Positions 33,664-41,251 are shown, numbered from the stretch's first letter. The stretch is DNA of 41,367 nt from Candidatus Uhrbacteria bacterium RIFOXYB12_FULL_58_10 (GCA_001791645.1 MGFA01000014.1:1-41367), one strand, 5' to 3'. A program made the numbers and translations. The notes: generated by a model from the letters alone, not told the origin.

Positions 33664-34428
33664 ATGCCAACATCGCTCATAAAGCTTCTTGAGAACCTCG
33701 GCTTGTCAAAGCGCGAGGCCGACGTGTACCTCGCCTCGCTGCGGCTCGGGGAGTCCGCGGCGCAGGATATCGCGCACGCGACTGGGCTCACCCGTACCAC
33801 GGTCGCGAGCGTCCTCGACCGCCTCGCGTCCCAAGGATTTGTCAGCGTGCACCGCAAGGCAGGGAAGCGTCTCTATTGGATCGAGGATCCGCACATCCTA
33901 GTTGAGCACGAGCGCGCGCGCCTCACCGTGGTCGAGGAACTCGCCGGGCGTCTCCATAGCGAATACCACCGGGCCGACAAAAAGCCGGATGCCGAGGTCA
34001 CCGATGCCAGCGAGGCGATCGTGAACATGATGGTGCGCGTGATCGACGAGCTCCCGGACGGCGCGGAAATCCGCACCATCGAGTCGCCGAATGCGAAGCA
34101 TTACCAGGCGGTCATGTCCGACGAGCTGTTCCTTGCACTCACAAAGCGCAAGGCCGCAAAGGGGATCCGCACACGCTCCCTCGTCCCCGCCGGCTCCCAG
34201 TCCGCCATCCGGCCGTCGGCGTTGCAGAAGGGAATCGAGGTCCGCGGGCTTCCGCCAGGGATTTTGTTCGAATCATCGCTCTGGCTGTTCGGTTCCTCCC
34301 TCGTCCTGTTTTCCGGGACGCACACGTTTGCCGTGCGGGTGAACCACAGACATATGAACGAGGGAATTGGCTCGATATTCGAATATCTCTGGGACCAGTC
34401 ACAGGTGCACGCACAGACCGTGCGTTGA
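33664..34428 (+). CDS. TrmB-family transcriptional regulator
   Basis: 254 aa. The N-terminal winged helix is intact: LIKLLENLGLSKREADVYLASLRLG, then DIAHATGLTRTTVASVLDRLASQGFV and a wing RKAGKRLYWIEDP. A linker helix and a PLD-like effector domain follow (ELPDGAEIRTIESPN, ILFESSLWLFGSSLVLFS, EYLWDQSQV). TrmB proteins bind DNA and respond to a metabolite, typically a sugar, in the effector domain. Divergent from the CoaDE-kinase-VWA operon and followed by the CinA-NMNAT fusion, so it likely regulates either. The -35 box of the following gene overlaps this stop codon. It is the single-module counterpart of the four-module protein at 8-10 kb. Confidence 0.85.
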   Translation: MPTSLIKLLENLGLSKREADVYLASLRLGESAAQDIAHATGLTRTTVASVLDRLASQGFVSVHRKAGKRLYWIEDPHILVEHERARLTVVEELAGRLHSEYHRADKKPDAEVTDASEAIVNMMVRVIDELPDGAEIRTIESPNAKHYQAVMSDELFLALTKRKAAKGIRTRSLVPAGSQSAIRPSALQKGIEVRGLPPGILFESSLWLFGSSLVLFSGTHTFAVRVNHRHMNEGIGSIFEYLWDQSQVHAQTVR

Positions 34429-34453
34429 CATGGGAGCATTGTTCTGATAGCAT
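34425..34453 (+). promoter_or_regulatory. Promoter of the CinA-like/NMNAT-like fusion gene
   Basis: Consensus TTGACA, 17-nt spacer, TAGCAT. The TTGACA includes the TrmB stop (TGA at 34426-34428). Predicted start near 34460, giving a 65-nt leader that holds GGGG-rich SD-like sequence 8 nt before the ATG. Confidence 0.75.
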
Positions 34454-34525
34454 CTCCCCTCATTCGGCCCGCTTTGGGTCGGGTGTACCCTGCCATAGGC
34501 ATTCATTGTTCAAAGGGGATTCGAG

Positions 34526-35761
34526 ATGGAATACGATGACGCAGCGGTCGAAAAGCTCATCGAGGGTGACAAGATTCGTCGCGCAGCGCGCGCGTGCGTG
34601 CGCGAGCTGCGCGCGACTCCCTGGCTCGTCTACGCGGTGACCACGGGCGCGTGCGGGGAGCTGGTCCCCATGCTCTGGCAGCCCACGGGCGCGAGCGGAA
34701 ACGTTCTCGGCACTCGGTTCACCTACGCCGAGCAGGAGACGGCTGAGTTCTTGGGCTTCGAGCCTGAGGGGTTTGTTTCCGAGTCCACAGCGTGTCACCT
34801 CGCGGCCGCGGCCTACTATCAGGGTCGCAAGCTCGCGGCAAAGCGCGGGCTGAACGAGAACGACGTCATGGGCGTGGGCATGACCGCCGCGGTCACCACG
34901 GGTCGCGAGCGTCGCGGCTCGGACCAGGTGATCATCGCCATCAGGACGCTTCACGGTTTCTGGACCGTGGCAGCGCTTCTGAACAAGCCGGCGTGCGCCG
35001 CCGACGCCGAGGAGCATCGCGTCGAGCAGGGCAACCTGGCGGATCTCATGGTCCTCGACACGATCCTCGCGACGGCTGGCGTGAACCAGGTAGGGATCCC
35101 CGTGAATCGGATCGCAAGGTGTGATGAGCTCATGGCAGGAGGGACGCTTTCCCCGCAGTGCGAGCCTTACCTCGACGGCTCGAATCGCCCGGTCTACGGC
35201 CAGGTCATCATGCCGGACGGTACCATGCTCGACCCGTCTGTGCTCGAACCGGCGCGGTGGATCCTGTTCCCGGGCAGCTTCAACCCGGTGACCTACGCGC
35301 ACGACGAGATCGCGCGCGCCATCGAGGTCGCCACGGGCAAGCGGGTCATGTTCCAGATCACCCGCGCGCACCCGAACAAGATGGTCACCGACGGTGACAT
35401 GGTCGCCCGCGCGCAGCAGCTGCGCTATCGTTGGCCGGTCATTCTTCTCGAGGGCGACGGCCTGTACGTGGAAAAGGCGCGCCGATTTCCCGGCATGGAA
35501 ATGCTGGTGGGCGCGGACGCCGTGTTAGAGATGCTGAACGAAAGGCACTATGGCGGCCGCATCGGGCTCGAGGCCGCGCTCGAGGAGATGCTCCGGCTCG
35601 GCACCGGCTTCCATGTGAACGGTCGCCTTTGCGCGGACGGCACGTACCGCGAGTGCGACCAGCTTCCGATGCCGCCGCGCTATGCGGGAATGCTGCACCC
35701 GTTCTCGCGCCGCCTCGACGTGAGCTCTTCCACGCGTCGCCTCGCCGGCGCCACGGTCTGA
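34526..35761 (+). CDS. CinA/PncC-like domain fused to an NMNAT-like nucleotidyltransferase
   Basis: 411 aa. Residues about 30-190 resemble the CinA C-terminal (NMN deamidase, PncC) fold: TGACGELVPML, PTGASGNVLGTRFTYAEQE, GFVSESTACHLAAAAYYQG, and VGMTAAVTTGRERRGSDQVIIAI. The active-site ESCTGG Ser motif is replaced by VTTGACG, and the YxxxxK Lys position has a Glu/Thr, so hydrolysis may be lost. Residues about 245-411 are an adenylyltransferase-like domain: LFPGSFNPVTYAHDEIARAI (TxxH form of the HxGH motif), ITRAHPNK, LVGADAVLEML and SSSTRRL, as in NadD/NMNAT. The fusion suggests NAD-precursor chemistry. It has its own strong promoter, Shine-Dalgarno and terminator. Confidence 0.7.
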   Translation: MEYDDAAVEKLIEGDKIRRAARACVRELRATPWLVYAVTTGACGELVPMLWQPTGASGNVLGTRFTYAEQETAEFLGFEPEGFVSESTACHLAAAAYYQGRKLAAKRGLNENDVMGVGMTAAVTTGRERRGSDQVIIAIRTLHGFWTVAALLNKPACAADAEEHRVEQGNLADLMVLDTILATAGVNQVGIPVNRIARCDELMAGGTLSPQCEPYLDGSNRPVYGQVIMPDGTMLDPSVLEPARWILFPGSFNPVTYAHDEIARAIEVATGKRVMFQITRAHPNKMVTDGDMVARAQQLRYRWPVILLEGDGLYVEKARRFPGMEMLVGADAVLEMLNERHYGGRIGLEAALEEMLRLGTGFHVNGRLCADGTYRECDQLPMPPRYAGMLHPFSRRLDVSSSTRRLAGATV

Positions 35762-35768
35762 ACGCAAA

Positions 35769-35796
35769 GCCGACCCACCTGGGCCGGCATTTTTCT
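35769..35796 (+). terminator. Terminator between the CinA-NMNAT fusion and trpS
   Basis: GCCG-A-CCCA with TGGG-C-CGGC, then ATTTTTC. It lies between convergent stops and may serve both directions. Confidence 0.8.
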
Positions 35797-35797
35797 T

Positions 35798-36781
35798 TTA
35801 GAGCTTTGCGCCGATGACTTTGCGGACGTGCCGAATCTTGTGTTCCGCGACTTCGTTGGCGCGCGCGGCGCCATCGTCGAGGATACGCTTGAGTTCGGTC
35901 TCGTCGGCGAGCAGAAGCGAAAGTTTGGCCTGGAGCGGGGTGAGGTATTCTACGATCGCCTCCGCGAGGTCTTTTTTGAACTCGCCATAGCCCTTGCCGA
36001 GGTACGCGATTTCAATGGCTTCGATCGGCCGGCCGGTCACCGCGGAAAAGATGGTGAGCAGGTTGGTAATGGCCGGGCGGTTGCGGTCCGTGCGGATCTC
36101 GGTGCTTGAGTCCGTCACCGCGGTCATGATTTTTTTGCGGACGACGTCCGGCTCGTCGGTGAGTGAGATGTAGTTCTTCGCGCTCGTCGCTGACTTGGAC
36201 ATTTTTTTCGTCGCGTCGTCGAGGCCCATGATGCGCGCGCCGTCCTTGCGGATCTGCGGCTCTGGGATCAGGAACGTGTCGCCGAACTGCTTGTTAAATC
36301 GCTCCGCGAGGTCGCGCGCGAGTTCCACATGCTGCTTTTGGTCCTCGCCGACCGGAACGATCTCGGTGTTATAAAGAAGAATGTCCGCGGCCATGAGAAT
36401 CGGGTAGGTGAACAGACCGACCGACACGGACTCGCCCTTGCCGACCGCTTTGTCCTTGTACTGGATCATGCGTTCCACCTCGCCCATGCGCGCCACGCAC
36501 TGGAGCACCCATGCGAGCTCGGTATGCGCCGGCACGCGTGACTGCTGGAACAGGGTGGTGCGATTCGGGTTGATCCCGCACGCCAGGTAGGTCGCGGCCG
36601 CGAACAGGATGTTGCGGCGGAGATCCTCTGGCTTCTGCGGCACCGTGATGGCGTGGTAGTCCGCGATGAACATGGTGAGCTTCGTTTCCGTCTGAAGCTT
36701 CACCGCCGGCTCAATGGCCCCGATGTAGTTGCCCAGGTGCAAAAACCCGGACGGCTGGATGGCGGTAAGCGCTTTCTTCAT
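35798..36781 (-). CDS. trpS: Tryptophanyl-tRNA synthetase
   Basis: 327-aa class I aminoacyl-tRNA synthetase that charges tRNA-Trp. Signatures: the HIGH-like PSGFLHLGNYIGA at 10-22, FIADYHAIT, QQSRVPAHTELAWVLQC, GEDQKQHVELARDLAERFN and the KMSKS loop KKMSKSATSAKNY at about 193-205. Standard length. Single-copy housekeeping gene with a readable leaderless promoter (TGGACA, 17 nt, TATGAT, 9 nt to the ATG). Confidence 0.97.
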   Translation of the reverse strand: MKKALTAIQPSGFLHLGNYIGAIEPAVKLQTETKLTMFIADYHAITVPQKPEDLRRNILFAAATYLACGINPNRTTLFQQSRVPAHTELAWVLQCVARMGEVERMIQYKDKAVGKGESVSVGLFTYPILMAADILLYNTEIVPVGEDQKQHVELARDLAERFNKQFGDTFLIPEPQIRKDGARIMGLDDATKKMSKSATSAKNYISLTDEPDVVRKKIMTAVTDSSTEIRTDRNRPAITNLLTIFSAVTGRPIEAIEIAYLGKGYGEFKKDLAEAIVEYLTPLQAKLSLLLADETELKRILDDGAARANEVAEHKIRHVRKVIGAKL

Positions 36782-36790
36782 ACGCGGCTA

Positions 36791-36819
36791 ATCATAGGCG
36801 AATCCAGGGTTTTTGTCCA
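36791..36819 (-). promoter_or_regulatory. Promoter of trpS
   Basis: Minus strand TGGACA (5 of 6 to TTGACA), 17-nt spacer, TATGAT (5 of 6 to TATAAT). It ends 9 nt before the start codon. Confidence 0.8.
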
Positions 36820-36854
36820 AGACTAAATCATGCCGAATCATCCGATTTGTACTC

Positions 36855-38444
36855 CTATGGGAAGCGGGACAGATATCCGAGGAAGTCGTGATAATCTTCC
36901 CGGTTCAATTCGGACGCAGGGGGAATTTTTACTACTTTTCCGACCGTGTCTTCGGTGAGGGCCATCTCTTTTTCCCACGGATATTCTCCGTTGACGACAA
37001 TCCCGTTCGTTTCTGGCGTGAGATCAAGCTCGCCATCAGCCATGTCCAAGCGCGTCTGGACGAGGAATCCGTTACGGAACGGATAGACGGTTCCGAACTG
37101 AGTATCGCATTCTTCGCGAAAATTGCGTTTTCCTGCTTTGAGTATTGCCTGAATTTCCGGCGTGGAGTGGCCGGTCCACCCGGCTCGCATGCGGTACATC
37201 TCGGCCTCTTGGTAGCTGTCATGGTAACCGACGGATCTGGGCGGACCTGCCTCAACGGAAAATTCTTGGATTCCCGTTGCGCCGTTATTGTCGATCACGT
37301 ACACGACGGCGGCGCCGTTCAGTTCGCGGATCTCGGGCGTAAAGTCTATGCCGATAGGCATCCACGAGTTGATGACGAGGTCGTGGCGGCTGCGTTCCGT
37401 GAGAAGCGTTTGTTCGATTTTCTTCGTGATCGCATCAATTCGTCCGTTCGCGTCTCGACGGAAATGTAAATTCGCCGCTTCAATTGGGTAGTCACTCTCA
37501 TTTGAAAATGAAATGAAACGATGGAATTTGCTCGAGGAGCCGTCTTCGTCGTTTTCGATCCAATCGGGCGCATCGATTTGAAAGTCTTTCTTGAGTATTC
37601 CTAGCAGCTTCTGGACGCCTTCCCGGTCCATCAGGCGTGCCGCGCGCTTCGCACAGGCATGATCCAGGACGATTTTCAGATCGGCCTCCCGCTTTCGTTC
37701 CCATGAGATGGCTTCCATCCGACGGGCCAGCAATGGGCGGATGATTGGGTGGTCCGCGTACTCGGAAGCGACAAACTCGTCGGAGAATTTTTCAACGAAC
37801 CTGAGCGCCGGGTCGTCGGCATAGGATTCCTTCGCGCGTGAAACGGTGGCAAGGTGGGCGTCCACGACGACGAATTCGATGGCGATGCCGTTTTCGCGCG
37901 CCAGATCCGTCATCAGTCGGCCGAGCGCGCCGTTTGCTCCGCCCACGTCGACGACGCGAATCGGTTCGTCCGGCTCGGCATGGCCCTTGGCCACCCGTTC
38001 CACATGCATCTGCCTTGCGAGCGCGAGCAGCCGGCCGATTTCCTGCTTCCGGGGAATGAATTGGATGGGAAATTTCTCACACAGTTCACGGAGGCTCCCA
38101 ATTTCCTCGATCCGATGGAAATTGACGGTGTAATCTCGGCGACTGCTCACGTCCCTAACGCGTTCGCGGACCTCCCGCAATGCGGCCTTGATTCGCTCGT
38201 ATTCGATTTCAAATTCCTTGTCCGATATGTCGTCGGACCGGTCCTCGAGGTCCTGGGCCAGTCGTTCGAGCTCGGAGATTCTCCCTTGTTCCGCGTCCCA
38301 TCGTTTGAGCCAGTCCTCGGAGTACGACCGTTCCAATTTCCAACGAGATCGTTTGTTAGCGAGATGATAGTCCCTTGATTCTTCCAGCTTTCCGTCCGGA
38401 AGTTCGTACGCCAGGATCCGTTTGAGTTCAGGGCTTCTTTTCAT
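36855..38444 (-). CDS. SAM-dependent methyltransferase-like protein of unknown role
   Basis: 529 aa. The N-terminal third (about 1-140) is coiled and charged, with SEDWLKRWDAEQGRISELERLAQDLEDR as a likely coiled coil. At about 165-200 a Rossmann motif IRVVDVGGANGALGRLMTDLA (GxGxxG-like, here GGANG) and acidic FVVVDAH are typical of class I methyltransferases. The rest has no obvious catalytic motif; FHRFISFSNESDYPIEAANLHF and NSWMPIGIDFTPEIRELNG look like a beta-rich domain. It may be an RNA or small-molecule methyltransferase. The start at 38444 overlaps the 3' end of a 49-aa gene by 17 nt. Confidence 0.6.
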   Translation of the reverse strand: MKRSPELKRILAYELPDGKLEESRDYHLANKRSRWKLERSYSEDWLKRWDAEQGRISELERLAQDLEDRSDDISDKEFEIEYERIKAALREVRERVRDVSSRRDYTVNFHRIEEIGSLRELCEKFPIQFIPRKQEIGRLLALARQMHVERVAKGHAEPDEPIRVVDVGGANGALGRLMTDLARENGIAIEFVVVDAHLATVSRAKESYADDPALRFVEKFSDEFVASEYADHPIIRPLLARRMEAISWERKREADLKIVLDHACAKRAARLMDREGVQKLLGILKKDFQIDAPDWIENDEDGSSSKFHRFISFSNESDYPIEAANLHFRRDANGRIDAITKKIEQTLLTERSRHDLVINSWMPIGIDFTPEIRELNGAAVVYVIDNNGATGIQEFSVEAGPPRSVGYHDSYQEAEMYRMRAGWTGHSTPEIQAILKAGKRNFREECDTQFGTVYPFRNGFLVQTRLDMADGELDLTPETNGIVVNGEYPWEKEMALTEDTVGKVVKIPPASELNREDYHDFLGYLSRFP

Positions 38445-38577
38445 AGGTCGTTCGATGATTCAGGGCCACGGTTACGACGAGGCGGCGCAGGGAGTCGATT
38501 TCCTTCGCGAGTTCTTGCATCCGTTTTTTTCGAGAAGATTGTCGTGGGGAAGGGGTCGGTTCTGGTTGCGTTGCCAT
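38428..38577 (-). CDS. Small basic coiled-coil protein (49 aa)
   Basis: ATG at 38577, stop at 38428. The N-terminal 20 residues are Pro/Ser- and Lys/Arg-rich (MATQPEPTPSPRQSSRKKR), then a helix with heptad-like Leu/Ile/Val spacing (MQELAKEIDSLRRLVVTV). Its 3' end overlaps the start of the 529-aa gene by 17 nt in another frame, typical of translational coupling. Similar helices occur in short accessory proteins. The stop of the upstream 476-aa gene is 27 nt away. Function unknown; supported by start, overlap and composition only. Confidence 0.45.
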   Translation of the reverse strand: MATQPEPTPSPRQSSRKKRMQELAKEIDSLRRLVVTVALNHRTTYEKKP

Positions 38578-38604
38578 AATGTTTTTTGTGTTAGCGGATT
38601 CGGC

Positions 38605-40035
38605 CTATGTCCATGACGCGACGATTTCGATGATCCGGTCAAACCACTCCTGACACCCGTCGAGGTTCGTTTTCGTGAGCGCGTCCGTTCCGGCGATCGC
38701 GTCGACGCTTCCGAAGTCCGGGGTCTCGGCGATGCGTCTCGCCATGTCACGCCTGGAAGGATCGGACAGGCCCTCGCGAACCGTCCCCATGAAGGCATCG
38801 ATAATCCTGGAACGGTCGAGCGGCCCTCCCCGAAGCTCGCCGATGGCGTCGGCCAGCGGCTTGATGTGCGCGGCGAGCAGGAGGATCTGTCGGTCGACGC
38901 GGACGTTCTGCTCCCGTTCCCATTCGGCGCGTGTCACCCTGTCCGTGACCCAATTCGGCGCGTTCGCCTCGTCATTCAGATACGCGTCATTCAGCTGGTA
39001 TCCGTTGTCAAAGTCGCAGATCTCCGCGGCGAGGGTCACGTCCTGCTTGATGTTGAGAAGTGCGCCTTGGTTGAGCCTGTTCTCAATGAGAATCGCGGCC
39101 TGTTTGCCGAGCATGACGACGTATTCTTGCAGGAATTCCTCCCGCGACAGATCGCGTCCGACCTCTTCGGAAAAAATGCGCGCGGACGCGTCGACGATTG
39201 TCGCGAGCTTTTCCGTTCGTTCCGGTGAGCCCGGTTCTTGCATCACGCGCTCGAGGTCGTCCACGCGCCAGACGTTTCGAAACGCGCGCACGTTCTCGCC
39301 GAGAATCGCGGACGCGTACCCAGCGGACAGTTCATCCGCGGACTGTATCGCGTCATACTCCTCCGCGTCGATTTCGTCTCGGCGCGATTCAACGAATGCT
39401 CCGAGCGTCTGTCCTCCCGCGTCATTCGGATCGTCGTTGTCGGGAAGGGGAAGACCGTTGCGTTCGCAGAAGGAACGCGTGAACTTGATCGTGGCGAGGA
39501 TCCTCGGCATCCGCAGCCTGTAGCTCGCGAACTCCTCGGACTTCCTCGCCTCGTGCAGCAGATCCTCGTAGAACGCGCCGCCCTTGAAGCGGAGGATCCG
39601 CTTGCCGAACGCGTCCATTCGAAACAGCGGTGCCATCCCGCGCTGGCCGAGCGGGTACGACACGGCCCCGGCCATGCGGTCGTTCGCGAAGTTCGCGCCC
39701 ACGCCCTTCCACTGCACGAACCGGTACGCCACGCCGTCGACCGTCACCGGCCGTTCCACGAACGCCGCCTTTCCCATCGTCGGTATTTCCCGGATCGTGA
39801 TCGCTGTCCCGTCCATCCCATCGCCGCGCGCGATTACCGGCCGCAGCAGTTCCGCGGGAACCGACGGCTCGGCGCCAGTCGTCGAAAAATCACCGTCCGT
39901 CAGCGCCCGCCCCGTCTCGGCCCACACGAGGTCACGCATCTCGCCGACCATCTCGTTTTGCGTGGGGCAGCCGTTCATGTGCCCGCCTGGCGGATGGCCG
40001 CAATACGTGCAGGATTGTCGCTCCGATTCCTTCAT
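38605..40035 (-). CDS. Unknown soluble protein with N-terminal Cys/His cluster (476 aa), remotely SelO-like
   Basis: Begins with a possible zinc site CTYCGHPPGGHMNGC (residues 9-23). Around 110-130, YRFVQWKGVGANF resembles the LKGxG motif of SelO-type protein adenylyltransferases. Around 320-345, ENRLNQGALLNIKQDVTLAAEICDFDNG resembles their region HGxLNxDNxSIxGxTxDYGP. This suggests a divergent pseudokinase-fold protein, but the matches are partial. No transmembrane segment. Conserved Asp and Asn of the SelO active site are partly visible (D in the DFDNG). Preceded by a -10 box 10 nt upstream of the ATG. Neighbours are the methyltransferase-like gene and the 49-aa gene. Confidence 0.5.
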   Translation of the reverse strand: MKESERQSCTYCGHPPGGHMNGCPTQNEMVGEMRDLVWAETGRALTDGDFSTTGAEPSVPAELLRPVIARGDGMDGTAITIREIPTMGKAAFVERPVTVDGVAYRFVQWKGVGANFANDRMAGAVSYPLGQRGMAPLFRMDAFGKRILRFKGGAFYEDLLHEARKSEEFASYRLRMPRILATIKFTRSFCERNGLPLPDNDDPNDAGGQTLGAFVESRRDEIDAEEYDAIQSADELSAGYASAILGENVRAFRNVWRVDDLERVMQEPGSPERTEKLATIVDASARIFSEEVGRDLSREEFLQEYVVMLGKQAAILIENRLNQGALLNIKQDVTLAAEICDFDNGYQLNDAYLNDEANAPNWVTDRVTRAEWEREQNVRVDRQILLLAAHIKPLADAIGELRGGPLDRSRIIDAFMGTVREGLSDPSRRDMARRIAETPDFGSVDAIAGTDALTKTNLDGCQEWFDRIIEIVASWT

Positions 40036-40045
40036 ACCCGAACAA

Positions 40046-40051
40046 TTTATA
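40046..40051 (-). promoter_or_regulatory. -10 box of the 476-aa gene
   Basis: TATAAA on the minus strand, 10 nt before the ATG at 40035. An upstream TGGACA is 15 nt away, or 17 nt if TAAATT is used. Predicted leaderless. Confidence 0.5.
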
Positions 40052-40072
40052 TCGATGGGACCCTTTTGTCCA

Positions 40073-40106
40073 AAACCCCCCGGTCGTATTCACGACCGGG
40101 GGGTTT
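40073..40106 (-). terminator. Terminator of the 147-aa gene
   Basis: Perfect 15-bp stem AAACCCCCCGGTCGT with its complement around ATTC, flanked by A and T runs; probably works in both directions. Confidence 0.75.
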
Positions 40107-40172
40107 GTCCACGGGTCCTTATCCCCACCATGACGTTAGCTAGGATGGGACTACATACTGACGGAGATTACG

Positions 40173-40616
40173 TTACTCTGCCTTGCGTTTGATCTCATAC
40201 CTTTTCTCAAAAGACCACTCATCGCGGTGTTCGAAAATGGCAAGATTGGTATCCGGTATCTTGATGTAACTATCCGAACCGTTCACCCTAATTTTATCTT
40301 CTTCTCTGCTCGCACTACTGAGCACTGACCAGAGGTTCGTTGCGGCTTCATTTAGATTCTTTTCGGCCACCCTTATGCTGCTTGGCTCTTGCGTTGGTTG
40401 ACCGCCAGCACCTTCTACCCATTTCCCGTCATTTGAGTATTTGTTCGGGTCCTTCATTAGCGTCGCGAACCGGCGAAGTTTATTTTCGTAGTCCTTAAGC
40501 AACCTGTCGATTTCAATAGAGAGACGTTCTGGGGTCAACATTGCGGTCTTTTCTGCGTCAAGCTCCTGAAGCAGTTCACCGATCGCATCGACCGTCACAT
40601 TCCGTGACCCCCCCAT
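40173..40616 (-). CDS. Hypothetical soluble protein (147 aa)
   Basis: Start chosen at the ATG 40616, where AGGA lies 6 nt upstream; an ATG at 40643 gives nine more residues without support. Helical N-terminus (GELLQELDAEKTAML, ERLSIEIDRLLKDYENKLRRF), a low-complexity middle, and a C-terminal stretch DSYIKIPDTNLAIFEHRDEW. No transmembrane segment or recognised domain. It is lower in GC than its neighbours. A possible -10 (TATAAT, minus strand at 40684-40689) would give a leader of about 60 nt. Confidence 0.6.
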   Translation of the reverse strand: MGGSRNVTVDAIGELLQELDAEKTAMLTPERLSIEIDRLLKDYENKLRRFATLMKDPNKYSNDGKWVEGAGGQPTQEPSSIRVAEKNLNEAATNLWSVLSSASREEDKIRVNGSDSYIKIPDTNLAIFEHRDEWSFEKRYEIKRKAE

Positions 40617-40904
40617 GTCCGTTCCTGTTTCTCGGTTCCTCATATAAGCGTGGTTGTTTATGCCGCTAATTTCCTAGCGATGAATTATAAACGTATTTGG
40701 TTCCTTTTGCACGCTTTTCCGGAGGTCCGCTGTCCGGTGTCTCGTTCATAATGATATGGCCAGCTCAACGCCGCGCCGTTTCGGGCGGAATGTGAGCGGA
40801 GTACATCGGGTTGGCAATGGCGTCAGTGCATTACGATCCTCGCGACTCTGCGGAAATAGTAGCACGGATATCGGGGAGGGGGGCAAATGGACTGTGTATA
40901 ACCG
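40617..40904. other. Intergenic region without a convincing gene
   Basis: About 290 nt. It contains the TATAAT candidate (minus, 40684-40689) for the 147-aa gene and, on the plus side, a tract rich in GGGG. Short frames on both strands (40746-40958 minus, 40756-41025 plus) have no domain, poor codon use and overlap the terminator hairpin, so I call none. Confidence 0.6.
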
Positions 40905-40936
40905 AATCCCCCGGCCGCGATTGCGGCCGGGGGATT
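40905..40936 (-). terminator. Hairpin after the HicA remnant, terminator-like
   Basis: Perfect 14-bp stem AATCCCCCGGCCGC and complement around GATT. It lacks a T-tract, so termination may be weak. The same CCCCCGG theme occurs in the 40073-40106 hairpin. Confidence 0.6.
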
Positions 40937-40954
40937 GTGAGATTATAGATGGCT

Positions 40955-41137
40955 TCAAAACGCGTCGTTGTCGACTTCCGCAAGTTTCAGCGCGCCATGC
41001 AGCGTTCCAGGCCCCAGCTCGCTGAGCGTAGGAACGATCGTCGTGATCGTTCGTCTGCCGTCCTTGCGTTGCAGCTTCACGTGGCTGCCTTTTTGGTTGA
41101 TGACAACAAAGCCGAATCCGGAGATCGTGTCAGACAT
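40955..41137 (-). CDS. HicA-family toxin, N-terminally truncated
   Basis: 60 aa. GFVVINQKGSHVKLQRKDG and PGTLHGALKLAEVDNDAF are the HicA (YcfA-like) mRNA interferase core: catalytic His in the GSH motif and C-terminal GTLxxxLKxAxxxxxxF. The usual N-terminal helix (about 15-20 residues with conserved KEVIKxLxxxGF) is missing; the sequence starts MSDTISGFGF. The position of a conserved His in VPxH reads Leu. It overlaps the HicB remnant by 8 nt as in intact hicBA pairs. Probably a decaying or atypical toxin. Confidence 0.7.
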   Translation of the reverse strand: MSDTISGFGFVVINQKGSHVKLQRKDGRRTITTIVPTLSELGPGTLHGALKLAEVDNDAF

Positions 41138-41247
41138 GCGTGATCTGCATCGTGGTCACGATCGGACGCGAACGGGAAAGGAACAGGCAGTGCTTTGGCT
41201 GGTCTTCGAGGAAGAGCTCGACCGTCTTCCGTAGGCTTTTTTTTCGT
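41130..41247 (-). pseudogene. HicB antitoxin C-terminal remnant
   Basis: The minus strand reads SLRKTVELFLEDQPKH, like the C-terminal LREAVELFLED helix of HicB antitoxins, and ends VTTMQITHV and TGA at 41130. No start codon is available: the frame enters the end of ribonuclease J. Most of hicB (RNase H-like fold) is therefore lost, leaving hicA without a full antitoxin. Confidence 0.6.
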
Positions 41248-41251
41248 TCGA

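Noticed and set aside
34460-34525. Possible riboswitch in the leader of the CinA-NMNAT gene
   Set aside because: Only about 65 nt with one weak CCCG/CGGG stem; no match to an NAD or other riboswitch class I know.
40746-40958. Short frames in the 40.6-40.95 kb gap on both strands
   Set aside because: No domain, implausible composition, overlap with the terminator hairpin.
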